Source: Cinnamomum chago (Eukaryota; Streptophyta; Magnoliopsida; Laurales; Lauraceae). Taken from it: a DNA stretch of 64,000 nucleotides. The notes under the pieces were generated by a model, which was not told the DNA's origin, did not search any database, and was given only the letters and a program-made list of their open reading frames with translations. The position numbers and the translations under genes are program-made. Shown here piece after piece: positions 35,092-46,212 of the stretch. Location of the stretch: NCBI GenBank assembly GCA_038049695.1, contig CP142452.1:29128501-29192500 (forward strand), written 5' to 3'. Numbering within the stretch: the first letter of the stretch is position 1; each line of letters starts with the position of its first letter.

Positions 35092-37771
35092 GAGGTTTGA
35101 TTATCGATGGGCATCCATTCCGCTTTTCTTTGCTTTCCCTTTTAACATTTGAAGGCAAACTTCAAATTGGGTTTTTTTTTTTTTTTTTTCTTTTAGTGGT
35201 ATCAGTATATGGAGTTTTTGGACTAAATTGGGTTTTGGATGACAAGTTCATAAGAACAGCTCCCTTGACAGAGGGATTGAGCAGGTCTGTCTTCTATTCT
35301 CTTTTCCGTTCAACACCCATTTGTTTTTCCTCTTTTGATGTCATGGAATGTCTGCTCTTGGGTTTCTTTCTCTGTTTTTTTTTTTTTGGTTTTAGCATAA
35401 ATGATCTGGGTTTTGGATGATAAGTAGTCCCATGGCTGTTGTTCTTCAGTTATTGGGAGTTTTTTTGGAAGTGGGGTTCTTGAAATGGTTTTGGAGTGGT
35501 GGAGATTCATGAGAAGGACTGGGATGACATGTTTGGATCCTATTGTTAAATGGATATCAGGTTTTTTTTTTTTTGGTAAAAAAAAAAGGGGTATCAGTTG
35601 GTTTTGTTTCCTTGCTGGGTGTATGTGGATCATGATGTATCAGTGAGGTTGAATTGAGTGATTCGATTTTTGTATGTTTAGAGTTGGTTTTCTGTTGGAA
35701 TAGCAATTCAGTGATTGTTTTGCTTTTGTGACATCTATTTGAGAATTTGACTCAAGTTATATCTCGATTTGAGAAACATAATTCTTTTATCCCATCCCGA
35801 CATAGTTGGGACAAGCTTAATTTAATGATGGTGGGAATGATAATTAAGTTACATGGCCGAAAGGAGGTTACAGCATATGAAGTGACAAAGGATATGCCTT
35901 ACATCTAAGAATTAGATGTGGTGATGTAGATGATGGAGATGAATTTTTTCTTTAGATTGATTCCTTTTCGACTATTAGTATGATCAAAATGTTTGGTAAG
36001 TTGTAGAATAAATGTCAAATCCATTTATGCTGGCCATTAAAATCCCTGTGCAACTTTTCCCAATTGGGTCCCTATGCCAGCAGGAAAAACGTGTGGACCA
36101 CAGATACCCATACTTCAATGGTCCTCATTTCCTTCTTACAATGAAGGAAGAAAAGTACAAGATGATGAGCAATGAGGGAAAAAAAGATGAACTGATGAAA
36201 TATGGAACACCCACATCAATGTTCAATATCCATGAATCTTATCAGAGCCAGATCAAAGATAGTACAATAATGGAAAGTGGACCCCCGATTGATGTTGACT
36301 TCCTCAGTCCATTCGATCAGCCAGATGTGGGACCGTAGAGCTTTTTCTTGTGGGGCATGTGGCCACACCTGATCATCATCCATCTGCCCTTGTTTTCCAA
36401 GTCCTTTTGAGTCCAAAATAGAGTAATGTGGTGGGAGTCCAACACAACAGGCATAGGACATCTCTTGATAATCTCTTGGGTACCCATTACTGGTACATGA
36501 GGTTACCCATGTAACTAGATTGGCAAAATGAGCTTTTTAGGTGATACTTCCATACAGATCCAGGGCAAAGGTGGGAAGAACAGATTACCTTCCCAATTCT
36601 GTTCTTGCCTTTCCAAAGAATCAAAACAGAGACCACCCCACTTATTCTAGTGCTTTGGTTATATTCCTACCACCAAATAGTAACATGGATATTGTTTGTC
36701 ATAGTGTTACTATGTTAGTATCAGGTGATGGAATGGCCCTAAATAATTGAGCTCTTACTGGATAAAGAAGAATTGGAACATTAAGAAAATTAAAGAAAAT
36801 TTCTTTCTTAATGGATTACTGGGTGTTTGGATAATATCAAGGTTTGTGCATCCTGAAAGTGACAGAACCACATAGCTGTTGCCAAAACTGAAGTGTTGTA
36901 CATTTTATTTGCAATACTTATGTATATGATTTTGATTGTTACTTTATGGATCATCTATATGATATCTTTTCAATGTTACATAGTTGATAAATGACAATTT
37001 CATTTTTTTTTTAATCATCAAATCTGTTGATGTGCATTTGAGTGAGAATTTGTGGAACTTCATTGACTTCAAAGGCAACTGAATGAATGCTTCAGTTATA
37101 ACCACCCAAAAGGAAGATCAAAGAATGGAAAGACACTGAAGGAAAAAAAAAAAAAAAGCAACAGGCACAGGCTCAGTGCACAGCTGAAACTAATGGTCAC
37201 ATGAGGTTACCCATGTGACATCTCTTGATAATCTCTTAAAACAGAATCTCTTTTAAAATAAGGAGTCCTATGTGCAAATAAGTAGAATCATTGGTTTGGT
37301 GTTCCTGGTGAAATCAAACCATTTCAACCTAATTCCGAACTTGACCAGATTGTTATTGAACATTTACTGAATTAAACTGAGAATTACTCAAATGAAATAT
37401 TGAAATTGTATCATTTGGACTGTCATGGGACAAATGTCGCAGCAACAGCAAAGGCAGTAGTAATGTAAATATTTCTAAAAATAATAAAATAGTAAACTCA
37501 TCTCAGTCCAAATATAACTATAGAGAAAAGGATAGTACAATTAACCCTAAAACAGGTTACAATTGAAACTAAAAGAACCCACAAAACTAAGACATCATCA
37601 ACGCACATACATGATAATAAACAACACATTATAAGATAACAAGAAAGATATTACAAGGTAAAGTGAAAGCTAAGACATCATTAACACCAAATTATATATA
37701 TATATATATATCTACACCTGTGAAAGCTGAGAGAGAGAGGGGGCTAATTAAGGACATTGTTGCTTAAGCTT
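35092..37771. other. CACTA interior without recognisable genes
   Basis: Includes T runs (about 35172, 35380 and 35563) and a phrase TCCCGACATAGTTGGGAC near 35793 that occurs in some plant SINE-like repeats. The 108-residue plus ORF at 36012-36338 has no motif I recognise. Confidence 0.4.
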
Positions 37772-37941
37772 CTTATGGTTTTATGCTTGAATTTGATTTT
37801 CATGATTGCGAAAGTTTCTTATGGTTTTATGGTTGAATTTGATTTTCATGATTGCGAAAGTTTCTTATGGTTTTATGGTTGAATTTGATTTTCATGATTG
37901 CGAAAGCTTCTTATGGTTTTATGGTTGAATTTGATTTTCAG
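37772..37941. repeat. 46-bp tandem repeat
   Basis: About 3.7 copies of a 46-bp unit starting CTTATGGTTTTATGGTTGAA, at 37772, 37818, 37864 and 37910, nearly identical. The last copy is cut at TTGATTTTCAG. Confidence 0.92.
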
Positions 37942-38029
37942 AGATTCATGTGAAATCGAATGGCCGATTCCTACCTATGTACTTTTTGTAACACACTAAT
38001 GGTATTTATTCCTTGTTAAGTTATATTAG

Positions 38030-38894
38030 GATCATAAGAGGTACTTGGCGGAGCGCGAGTTTGAGGCATTAAAGGATCGAATTGCTGGGAAGCGAATAGG
38101 ATTTACAAGGGTTTCTTGCATAAATGCAACACTTCCATTGTCACAAATATTAAGCTCTTCAGATGATTTATGTTCTACTTGTAAGGTATGAAGATTGCTG
38201 GTGTGCAGTATCCAATCATCCATTATGAGCTTGTCTTCGCACCTTAACATTATCGAGCGAGAAAGAGTTTCCATTAGTGTATTACAGGAGAAAAGAATAT
38301 ACAAAAGATGCTTATCATTGACATTGTATCACTATCTACATCCATCAGATAACACATCTTGAAAGCATTAAACATGTGTTAATTGTCTTTGAGCTTTGAA
38401 CCTTCACTTGAACTTTTTTTTTTTTTTTTGGTCCTCACCTTGGTGCATTTTTGGGGGTCCCTCACTGAATATTTGTTGAGTGAATTATTTATTTGTTCTA
38501 GTCATAAACATTTGCAGACACCCGATTTTCCAACTCTTAATGTTAGTGATCCTCATTGGTCCATGTGTGGTTCAATGTTCTAATTTGTTCTTACCATTTT
38601 GATATTTCAAAACGTCATCAAAATGTAATAAAAAGATTGTGATTGTTACCACTGCCTGATTCATAAGTTGGCTGATCTGAAATGGTTCTTAACGAACAGC
38701 TGATGAGGCCTGCACTATGTATTTTGCAGTGTAGGAGAAGAAATTGTATTGTTCACCTCTGAGTGACTCATATAAAATGTTTGTGGTGTATTATGTAGTT
38801 TTCTGAGAATGGAGAAGATCGAGTTGTGGTTGGGACGTTAGATCTTAACCAATGCTTGAGGCTGGCAGATGAAATAACAGGGAAGAGACCAGAG
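38030..38894 (+). pseudogene. Putative GNAT acetyltransferase fragment (two exons) captured in CACTA
   Basis: Exon 38030-38185 (ATTAG|G ... AAG|GTATGA) encodes 52 residues including YLAEREFEALKDRIAGKRIG. Exon 38799-38894 (TGTAG|TTT ... GAG|GTAATA) encodes 32 residues including RVVVGTLDLNQCLRLADEI. Both are phase 0 and fully open, so the pair reads through. VVVGTLDL resembles the beta-strand before the acetyl-CoA site in plant plastid GNAT proteins. The acetyl-CoA-binding loop and the rest of the domain are absent. The family call is from memory of the motif and is tentative. The exon structure itself is convincing. Confidence 0.6.
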
Positions 38895-40679
38895 GTAATA
38901 TTGGACATGTATAAGGCTATTTTTCCTAGATGAATATCAATAAATTGTAGGATCAAGCACGTAATCTTCCTGCATTTCTGGTTTTATGTTTGTAGTTTAG
39001 AATGTTATTGATGTGATTATACTAAGTATTGCCATATTGAAATTCTAAAATTGACTTGGAATTTCTGAAATTTCTCTGCGTTTGTCACCTTGATGCAAAC
39101 TTTTCCTTTGGAATAAATTACTCAAGTCTGGTTGAAACCCCTGGCAGGGTAATTGGGATCTCATGATCTAAAAAAAAAAAAACTTCTTTAGAACTTTTAA
39201 CTTCCCAATGATATTTTTGCATGCCATATTAGTACAAGAATGAGAAACATAACATGTATGTTAACAGTGTATTGGACAGCTTTTATGCGAGTAGAAGTTA
39301 CCTACTTTGGTTTGTTGACAAAAGGTCAGAAAACAAGACATATCCAATAATCTCAGTGATTCGAATATGAATATCAAATAGTAGCAACACCCCATTTCCA
39401 TGGATTGTGTGCACTTTATCTAGGGCAGGCCCCCTCCTCTGGATAGGTCCATGTGGATTAGACCCGGTTGTATAGATCCAAATATGAATATTAAGGGAGA
39501 GGATAAAGAGGCAGTGGAGTGTAGGTGAGCAGTTGTGATTTAGTTTGCTGTTCATTTCAGGGTGGGTGGGTAGGATGGCTGATGGCCTATTCATTTCAAG
39601 AGGTTAGACCGGCAAATGGTAATTGGAGAAGTAGCTGGTGGTCTTGTTCTATTTTTTTCTTTTATTGCTCTTCTTCTAGAAATCTTTGTCTTTTATTGCT
39701 AGTTTTTTTAGGAATACTTCAGGTAATTGGGTGTATTGGGCCCATTTGCCAACCTGATCCATCTTTCTTTTTTTGCCAAGAAATTCAAGACTACCCCTGC
39801 AGTAAAAATATTGGATGAACAAATTTTTTTGGGTGGTTGTAAGTTACTAGAAGTAGAAATCCCAGTCATTTAGGATAATGGTAAAAACTGCATTGTATTC
39901 ACCTTTAATTATTATAAGTTGGCAGATGAGTACTATCTTTTAAGGAACTGATAAACTCATCTTGAAAAGTCAGATACAATGAGGGATTATGAAAAGCCAT
40001 GTTTTTCTCTTGTTGCTTTTGGAATGAATGGAAAGGGAGTTGTTGGGGGGACTATGCCTTCCAATTCATCATCAACAACGGGGGTATTGACACTTAGGAG
40101 GATTACCCATACACTATGAGTAGTTCGGTGTCTTTCTTTCCTTTTTCTTATGTGCTCTTCTTGAGTTGGGATAGTTGTTCTAGCTACAGGATTCTTTGAA
40201 CCTCCAGGAGATTTTTCCCAACTAACAAGTTTGTATTCCAAGAACTGTCGGGACGAGATTCCGACTCCTAGATTGCTCGTAATGTTGAAACGTACGTTAA
40301 AATTTTAATTTTAATTCTTAACTTTTTTATATTTAGTATAAATTGCCAATTTTTATACTTATCTTTTAATATTTAGTTTTCTTTTTCTGTTTAGGTTTGA
40401 GAGCATCGGATATACCACGGCACCCGGCACGGAAAATTTTTCTTTTTCCTATAATTGTAATGGATATATTTTATTGAAACTTTTGTAATGTTTTGAATGC
40501 AATTAATATAAGACTTTCTTTTTTTATTTGTAATTTTAATTGATGGTAGTAGTTGTATATATTTAGGCTTTGTTATTTGTAATTTTAATTGATAGCAGTA
40601 GTTGTATATACTCAGGTACAGGTACAGGTATAAAAAAAAGGAAAAATTTTGAGAAAATACGGAATTTAAAAAAAAAAAA
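38895..40679. other. CACTA interior, unrecognised
   Basis: Non-coding by eye. The minus ORF at 39987-40241 has no motif I know. The AT-rich zone at about 40300-40620 with a repeated TTTGTAATTTTAATTGATGG phrase resembles the 3' untranslated zone near CACTA right ends. Confidence 0.4.
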
Positions 40680-41060
40680 TCTTACTGGCGGCCGCTAAAA
40701 GTACTTTTAGCCGTCGCTAATAGTTTCAAAAATTAAAAAATAATAAAAATTCAAAAAAAAAAAAAACAATGTATTAGCGACCGCCAGATGAGTATTAGCG
40801 ACCGCTAATACTTAAAAAAAATTCAAAAAAAAAATTCAAAAAAAATGAGGCATTAGCGACCGCTATATGTAGTATTAGCGAAAGTCCAAATTTTTTTTTT
40901 TTAATTTATTTGCGACCGCCCTGTAGCGGTCGCAAAAAGTATTAGCGACCGCCAGTTACCTTTAGCGACGAGGTTTTCGCGGCCGGCGCTTGGCGGTCGC
41001 TAAAGAGTATTAGCGACCGCTAATTGACTTTTAGCGACGGCAAGTGGCGGCCGCTAAAAG
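40680..41060. repeat. CACTA right subterminal repeat array
   Basis: About 14 copies, in both orientations, of a motif around TTAGCGACCGC or its inverse GCGGTCGCTAA. Examples lie near 40685, 40778, 40796, 40855, 40912, 40926, 40942, 41001, 41015 and 41048. Such arrays in En/Spm elements bind the TNPA-type protein. Confidence 0.88.
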
Positions 41061-41623
41061 TCAATTTTCTAGTAGTGTTGGATCGGTACCAAATTGTCAT
41101 TATAATTAATTGGGGCCCAAGGATAATAAGATATGGGACAGGTCCATTTGATCCATGGATATAGATGGAGGGGCCTACTTGTGGTACTGAGGAAGTTTAG
41201 GGTCTTCATTGTAATATATTCCTAAGACTGGAGTACAATTGCATTTATATAGTAGAGTTATTTGCAATTAACTGTGGGCCCGGATTGCACATGAGATGTG
41301 GGGTCGCATGTCCCAGTTGGAGCCAGCTTTCTAAGGAATCCTTAGTGGTCCCCACGCTAGCCCAATTTATTAGAAAGATACTAATTCTACTTGAACTCTA
41401 AAAGGAAGGTTACTATTTCTATTTGAAGTGAGACTTCTAATAGTGGTAATAGTAAACTACTAATTATTAATGGAAGTAGGACTTCTATTTTAATTAGAAA
41501 GGAGAAAGCTACTAATAGTTGTGGAAGTGAGACTTCTATGGCAATTAGCAAGGGAGATGTTTACTAATTTGTAATGGAAGTTAAACTTCTATTTCAAATA
41601 GGAAAAGAGGAGGATTGGAGGGC

Positions 41624-41630
41624 TATAAAT
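41624..41630 (+). promoter_or_regulatory. TATA box of the solo LTR
   Basis: GGCTATAAATAGAGG, followed about 30 bp later by a leader-like pyrimidine-rich stretch (41700-41760). It supports plus orientation of the solo LTR. The 76-residue ORF at 41824 lies in the R-U5 part and is not called as a gene. Confidence 0.5.
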
Positions 41631-42147
41631 AGAGGAATTATCCCCTCTTGGTCGTGCATCATACATAGAGCAACTTTAGCCCCTTTGTGCAAGTGTTGCA
41701 CAAGTCCTCTTCCTCTCTAAGTTCCCCTCTCTTTCACCTTTAGTTCCTTAGAGTTACTAGTTGGGTTTTCTCTTGAAGATTCCACCATCTTCTTGATAAA
41801 AGAGATCTAATACGGGTCATAGCATGGAAGATCAAAAAGGAGTTGGAGATTCTGAATTGGATAGTGAAAGTGTTTATCACCAAAGGAAAGAACTCAACTT
41901 CTCCATTAGAACACTACAAGGCTCCAAAGGTATATCTACATCCTTGTATGCTGTAGATTTCGTGGTTGCATGTTTATGTGCTATTTTCTATCTTCTAGAT
42001 AGGTTAAGTTGCTGCACATGGTTTATGAGATTGAGGGATTGCATCCTGGATTGAGTTTAATGCCTTCTAGACAATTGATCCCTGCGTCAAGTGGGTCAAA
42101 AGTTTTTGAAACCAGTCTGGAAGGCCCACCTATATTCCAACACCTTC

Positions 42148-43467
42148 AACCACATTAGTGGCAACTTCAGCTTATTCTCGATTCACCGCATAGGCCTGTC
42201 CCACAAGCTGTGGTCTATTCTGCTGCGGTTGTTGCCTTGGTTTCCATTGACGTTGCTGGCCTTGACGTTGGGGCTGCTGTTGTTGCCTAGGAGGAGCTGG
42301 TAAAGCCAACTGTCGTAGAGGAGCAGGAATCACTGCTTGTCCTTGAACAAGCGGCTGATATGGAGCTTTGTTATCTCTTCCGCCTTTAGGAAACTGAGCC
42401 ATTCTGTGTTCCAAAGAACCACAGACTAGACATGCTCCAGTGTTCCTCCAACATGCCTCAGTCCTATGAGCTTTGCCACAAGTCTCACAGACTGGCCTAT
42501 TCTCTGTTCTTGCAGCAAACTTTTGCATCTTGTTCTTATGCTACCCTCCTCCTTTCTTAAACCAGGAGCCAGTATTGCTACCACTGTTCTTCTTTGAATT
42601 TTCAGTCATTTCTTCTTTATGCACCTCTTCGGCCATAAAGGCTCTGTCAACAGCTTCCCCAAACGTAGTGGGCTTATTAGATGCCAGCACCATCTTTTTG
42701 TATGTGAGATTTAAACCTTGGAGGAACCCCTTCACCTTCTTTTCCTCGGTATCCGCCAAATCAGTGGCGTACTTGGACAATTGCAGAAAGGTGTGCATAT
42801 ATGCTGACACAGTCATTTGTCCTTGCTTCAGATTCAGAAATTCCAATTACGTCCTCTGTTGGATGCGTTCTGGCACAAACTTCCTTCTAAACTGTTCCTT
42901 GAAGGTTTCTCAGATGTCATCTCCTAGTGCTGCCAAGAGTGTATCACTGATATTCTTCCACCATGTTTTTGTTTCCTCTCTCAATATGAAAGTGGCAAGC
43001 AAAACCCTCTGCATTCGTGTGCAGACTATTGTCCCAAACACATCACCGGTGTGCTCTAACCATTCGTCTGCCAGTATAGCACTTTCATTACCGCGGAACT
43101 CAGTAGCTCCTCTTTTTCGGAACTGCTTATAAAGGACATTAGAATCATTTTCCTTAGACTGTACTACCACCTGCGTTCCCACATTAGGAGGTGGTCAGAC
43201 CGGTTGAGCTTGTAACTGAGCCTGCAGCTGAGTTTGCGTTTGCAACAAGGCAGCAATCTGAGCTTGCATACCCATTTGGGCCTCATGACTTTTGGCCATT
43301 TGCTCTCTATTGTGAGCTTGCATAGCCATTTGTGCTTTGTGGCTCTTTACTAATTGCTCTAGTATGGCAGTCATCCTAGTATCAGCATCCGTTATGGGAG
43401 GAGAAGGTGTGGTACCATCATTGACGATAACTTCAACAAAGTCATCACTCCCTGATCCAGATGCCAT
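42148..43467 (-). pseudogene. Gypsy gag with capsid-like domain and zinc knuckle
   Basis: The start ATG at 43465-43467 gives MASGSGSDDFVEVIV, then a Q/A/M-rich coiled segment. Next comes the retrotransposon gag core (ATEFRGNESAILADEWLEH, FLNLKQGQMTVSAYMHTFLQ, FLQGLNLTYKKMV), then CCHC-type knuckles (CETCGKAHRTEAC and CLVCGSLEHR). It is broken into about four pieces by in-frame stops near 43190, 42900-42847 and 42535. The second knuckle appears to lack its last cysteine. The frame runs on toward the protease but is cut at 42147 by the solo LTR. Role in an intact element: virus-like particle assembly and RNA packaging. Confidence 0.87.
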
Positions 43468-43641
43468 CTGTAAACAATAAGGAAAGGTAAGTTCACATCT
43501 ATACCATTCCGTCCCATACACATTACATGTAGTAAAAAGCAATAACACAAATCCAAGAGTGGATTTGTACGCAACTCAACGTTCCTCACAACGTGCTTAT
43601 AATTTTCTAAGTCTTTTAAGTTTTCCCTTGTTCTTAACTTC

Positions 43642-43653
43642 GTTCTGATACCA
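43642..43653 (-). promoter_or_regulatory. Primer-binding site (tRNA-iMet) of the gypsy element
   Basis: TGGTATCAGAAC on the minus strand, 11 bp after the 5' LTR end at 43665. Confidence 0.82.
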
Positions 43654-43664
43654 TACAATAAGTA

Positions 43665-46098
43665 TGTCACGACCCGGACCCGAATTATGATAACCCCGGG
43701 CCGTGAGCCCATACTTACTCCCGTGAACTTCGAATTAACCAAAGTTAAAACGGAATCTACAAGGGATAACATCTTCAATAAACCTGTCAAATACACAATA
43801 TTGCTGAAACACGTATATTTGACAATATCAAATTTCGATTTACATGTATACAAAAGAATAAGGTCCTTATACATGTATCATTCCCATCATTTTTTTATCA
43901 ATCGGTGTGTACCCAAAACACCATGCAGTAACAATTAATTACATATCAAAATGGTTAACAAAATAACTTTTCAAAACATTTCTCAAAATATTATAGTTCT
44001 TTCGCGCACTCGAATACCCATATCAAATGGTATTCCGTCCGTTCCATTCGTTCAGTCCTCCTGGAGGAAGCGGAGCGGTCTCCTCCGCTGGTGCCGGGGG
44101 CGCTGCTGCATCGGCAGTGGCAAACGGGCCTGTGATGTCATCAATAATACTGATGAACACGACGGTTCAACAATGTATAAACAAATCTTGTAATAGCACA
44201 TGCTAATACATATACTGAATTCATTAAATCCATTTGGTAACAATTACCATTTTAGACAAATCTAGATAATTCCTACAATGACAATAGGTAAACATAAGAG
44301 TTGATCAATAAACATTCACAAGATAATCACTATCATAGCTTTCATTCATTCATTTCATTTCATTTACCATCTTCCCTTAAAGGAATGACCCATCTTCCGA
44401 ATGGAAGGCATCGATCAATATCCATAGATATGATCAGAATATGTGAGACTTAGTAGTGTCTGTGCCAGGGACAACTAGCATCACCACGAAACTCCGGAAG
44501 GCCCCCAAATCCATCTACTGCAGTAGGATTATTCATTTCATTGTTACCTTTAGTAACTGTTCATTCATTAATTCATTCATCTATTGTATTGTTTAGTTCA
44601 GCTCTGTAACGAGCTTAAGGAATTATTAAGTAGTGCCAGACTCGGAAATCGCACCATAGCTATTAACTCTATCCAAGTTCATAATCAAATTCCTAAACCA
44701 AACAAATGGGTGAAACGCTTGTTATTTAATGTACGTATTATTCTTGATGAACATCACTTGTATAATAGTTTGTACATTCAAATAACCTTAGCTAACAGCT
44801 ATGCAGGTTTAGATAACACATTTGAAGAATTAATACTTAATTCATTACCATTTTTTTCTTTTAATTTCCTTAATCTTGATAATCTTAGATTAGGGCATAA
44901 TTAGTTCTAACACTAATTTATAGACCACTAAGACTCATAGAAAGCATAATTGGTTCCAAAAGGGCCAATTTCAAGGTCCGATCGATCGGCCCGAAAAACT
45001 TTCAGTTAAATGATAGTCCGATCGATCGGACCTGGGACGAGTTGCAGGTCTGAAAATCTGATTTTTCTCCCATTTCCTTTCTTCTCTTTCATACATTCAA
45101 ATCATTCCCAACCTACAAGAAAATGGAACTTCATGTTCCCTTTTTATACATCATCACTATCCATTTCAATCAATCCATAAACAAATTTCCAAAACTTAAT
45201 GGAAAATACATAAACTCCAAATCCATGGAAAACTTAATGAACTTTTACAATGATTAACACTAATCACAAGCAAATGTTTATACTTGCCTCTCTTGAACTT
45301 TAGTTAACTCAAAGCCCCTTGTTTAGCTTGCTTTTGAGATGAAAAACCCCAAAATGAAACCATAATTCCATGAAAACACAAAATACACAAATCTATAAGT
45401 CATTTGTGCTAGAAATCATGCCTAAGCACTCCTTATGACTTGTAAACTCATTAAAAACTCCAAACACTTACTTGTAGTTCAACTAGAGGGGCCCTTAGCT
45501 TTAATTAAGAGAGATTTGCACTTCCTCTCCAATGAACCAAAAGGGAAGGTGAAGAAGATAAAATTGGTGAAGCTAGCACCCCTTCAATCACACATATAAG
45601 CTCCCTTCTTGATGCTTGACAAGAAAAATGGAAGAAAATGAGAAGAATGAGTCTAGGGTTTGGTTGAAATGAGGAAATGATTCATTCCATTCTAATATAA
45701 GACCATCTTACACAAAACCCCCTCTTAATAAGTCAAATTACATTTTGGGTCAAATGAAGTCTCATTTGGTCCATTTGAGGTCAAATGGAGTCGCGTCTAT
45801 TATGAAAGTTAACGTACTACTCGAGATATACGCGTTGGTATCAAAGATTTTCGTATTTGACAAAATACGTGCTAACTCGTATTTACGGAAAAGTCCTTAG
45901 CCTACCTTATTTGAGTCTAAACTCACTTTAACCAATTCAATTTCATCTTAGTCCATTCTATTACGCTTAGTGCATCATTTGAGACTAATTTATCTTTCTT
46001 TGGTCATTAACCTTCATTAATACGATTATTCATACTTAATTAGCATTAATCCCAATGAATTAGCCTTAATCGTGATTAGTTTGGGTCGGGGTGTAACA
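43665..46098 (-). repeat. Gypsy 5' LTR
   Basis: Starts TGTCACGACCCG on the plus strand and ends GGGTGTAACA. It is 2,434 bp and is followed by TTGTT. It carries GATCGATCGG palindromes at about 44980 and 45020. It lacks the CATGG insert of the other LTR, providing the empty site. Confidence 0.9.
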
Positions 46099-46212
46099 TT
46101 GTTAGAATTGGATCAAGTGGGCCTAGTGATAATTTGAGCCTCCACACCATACATAGGGAGGGTTGGGGGGATGCTCAGGTGGGCCCCACAAGCACTCGCT
46201 CTTAGCAGAGGG

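Larger units (their letters stand above)
29917..41077 (+). mobile_element. Pack-CACTA: CACTA transposon carrying host gene fragments
   Basis: Ends are CACTACTAGA at 29917 and its inverse TCTAGTAGTG ending at 41077, flanked by the 3-bp duplication TTG (29914-29916, 41078-41080), as expected for En/Spm. Both subterminal regions carry GCGACCGC/GCGGTCGC repeats, densely at the right end. I find no TNP2/TNPA-type transposase. Inside, in plus orientation, are exons from a methionyl-tRNA synthetase (32466-34280), a proteasome beta-5 subunit (34491-35091) and a putative GNAT acetyltransferase (38030-38894). A minus-strand LINE RNase H scrap is also present. A second CACTACTAGAAAT end lies at 31840, so the left side may be composite. 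Confidence 0.85.
29230..42142 (+). mobile_element. Solo LTR split by a CACTA transposon
   Basis: After removing the CACTA (29917-41077), 29230-29916 plus 41081-42142 make about 1.75 kb. This has ends T(A)TTAG...TTCCAACA and a 5-bp duplication CCTTC (29225-29229 and 42143-42147). A TATA box and a pyrimidine-rich leader in the right half suggest plus orientation. No PBS, PPT or internal coding region is present, so it is best read as a solo LTR left by recombination. The first base pair of the left TG is mutated to TA. It sits between gag and protease of the gypsy element. Confidence 0.7.
15075..46103 (-). mobile_element. Ty3/gypsy chromovirus-type retrotransposon with nested insertions
   Basis: Minus-strand element flanked by the 5-bp duplication TTGTT (15075-15079 and 46099-46103). 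Both LTRs run TGTTACACC...CGTGACA on the minus strand. In transcription order it has: 5' LTR (46098-43665), PBS for tRNA-iMet, gag, protease, RT, RNase H, integrase with a chromodomain-like tail, PPT, 3' LTR (18202-15080). Long LTRs, integrase tail and gag zinc knuckles suggest the Tekay/Del clade (inference). Four later insertions expand it to 31 kb: a CATGG element in the 3' LTR, a Copia element between protease and RT, and a solo LTR holding a CACTA between gag and protease. Confidence 0.88.

Noticed and set aside
36012-36338. 108-residue plus ORF in the CACTA interior
   Set aside because: No recognised motif, no supporting splice sites; considered a chance ORF, although a fourth captured fragment cannot be excluded.
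37772-37941. Regular repeats considered as a CRISPR-like array
   Set aside because: Units are directly adjacent without spacers, and the context is a plant transposon.
39987-40241. 84-residue minus ORF near the CACTA right end, considered as a TNPA exon
   Set aside because: No TNPA or TNP2 motif seen, and it is on the strand opposite to the cargo; evidence too thin.
41824-42054. 76-residue plus ORF starting MEDQKGVGDSE
   Set aside because: Lies in the R-U5 part of the solo LTR, short and without motif.
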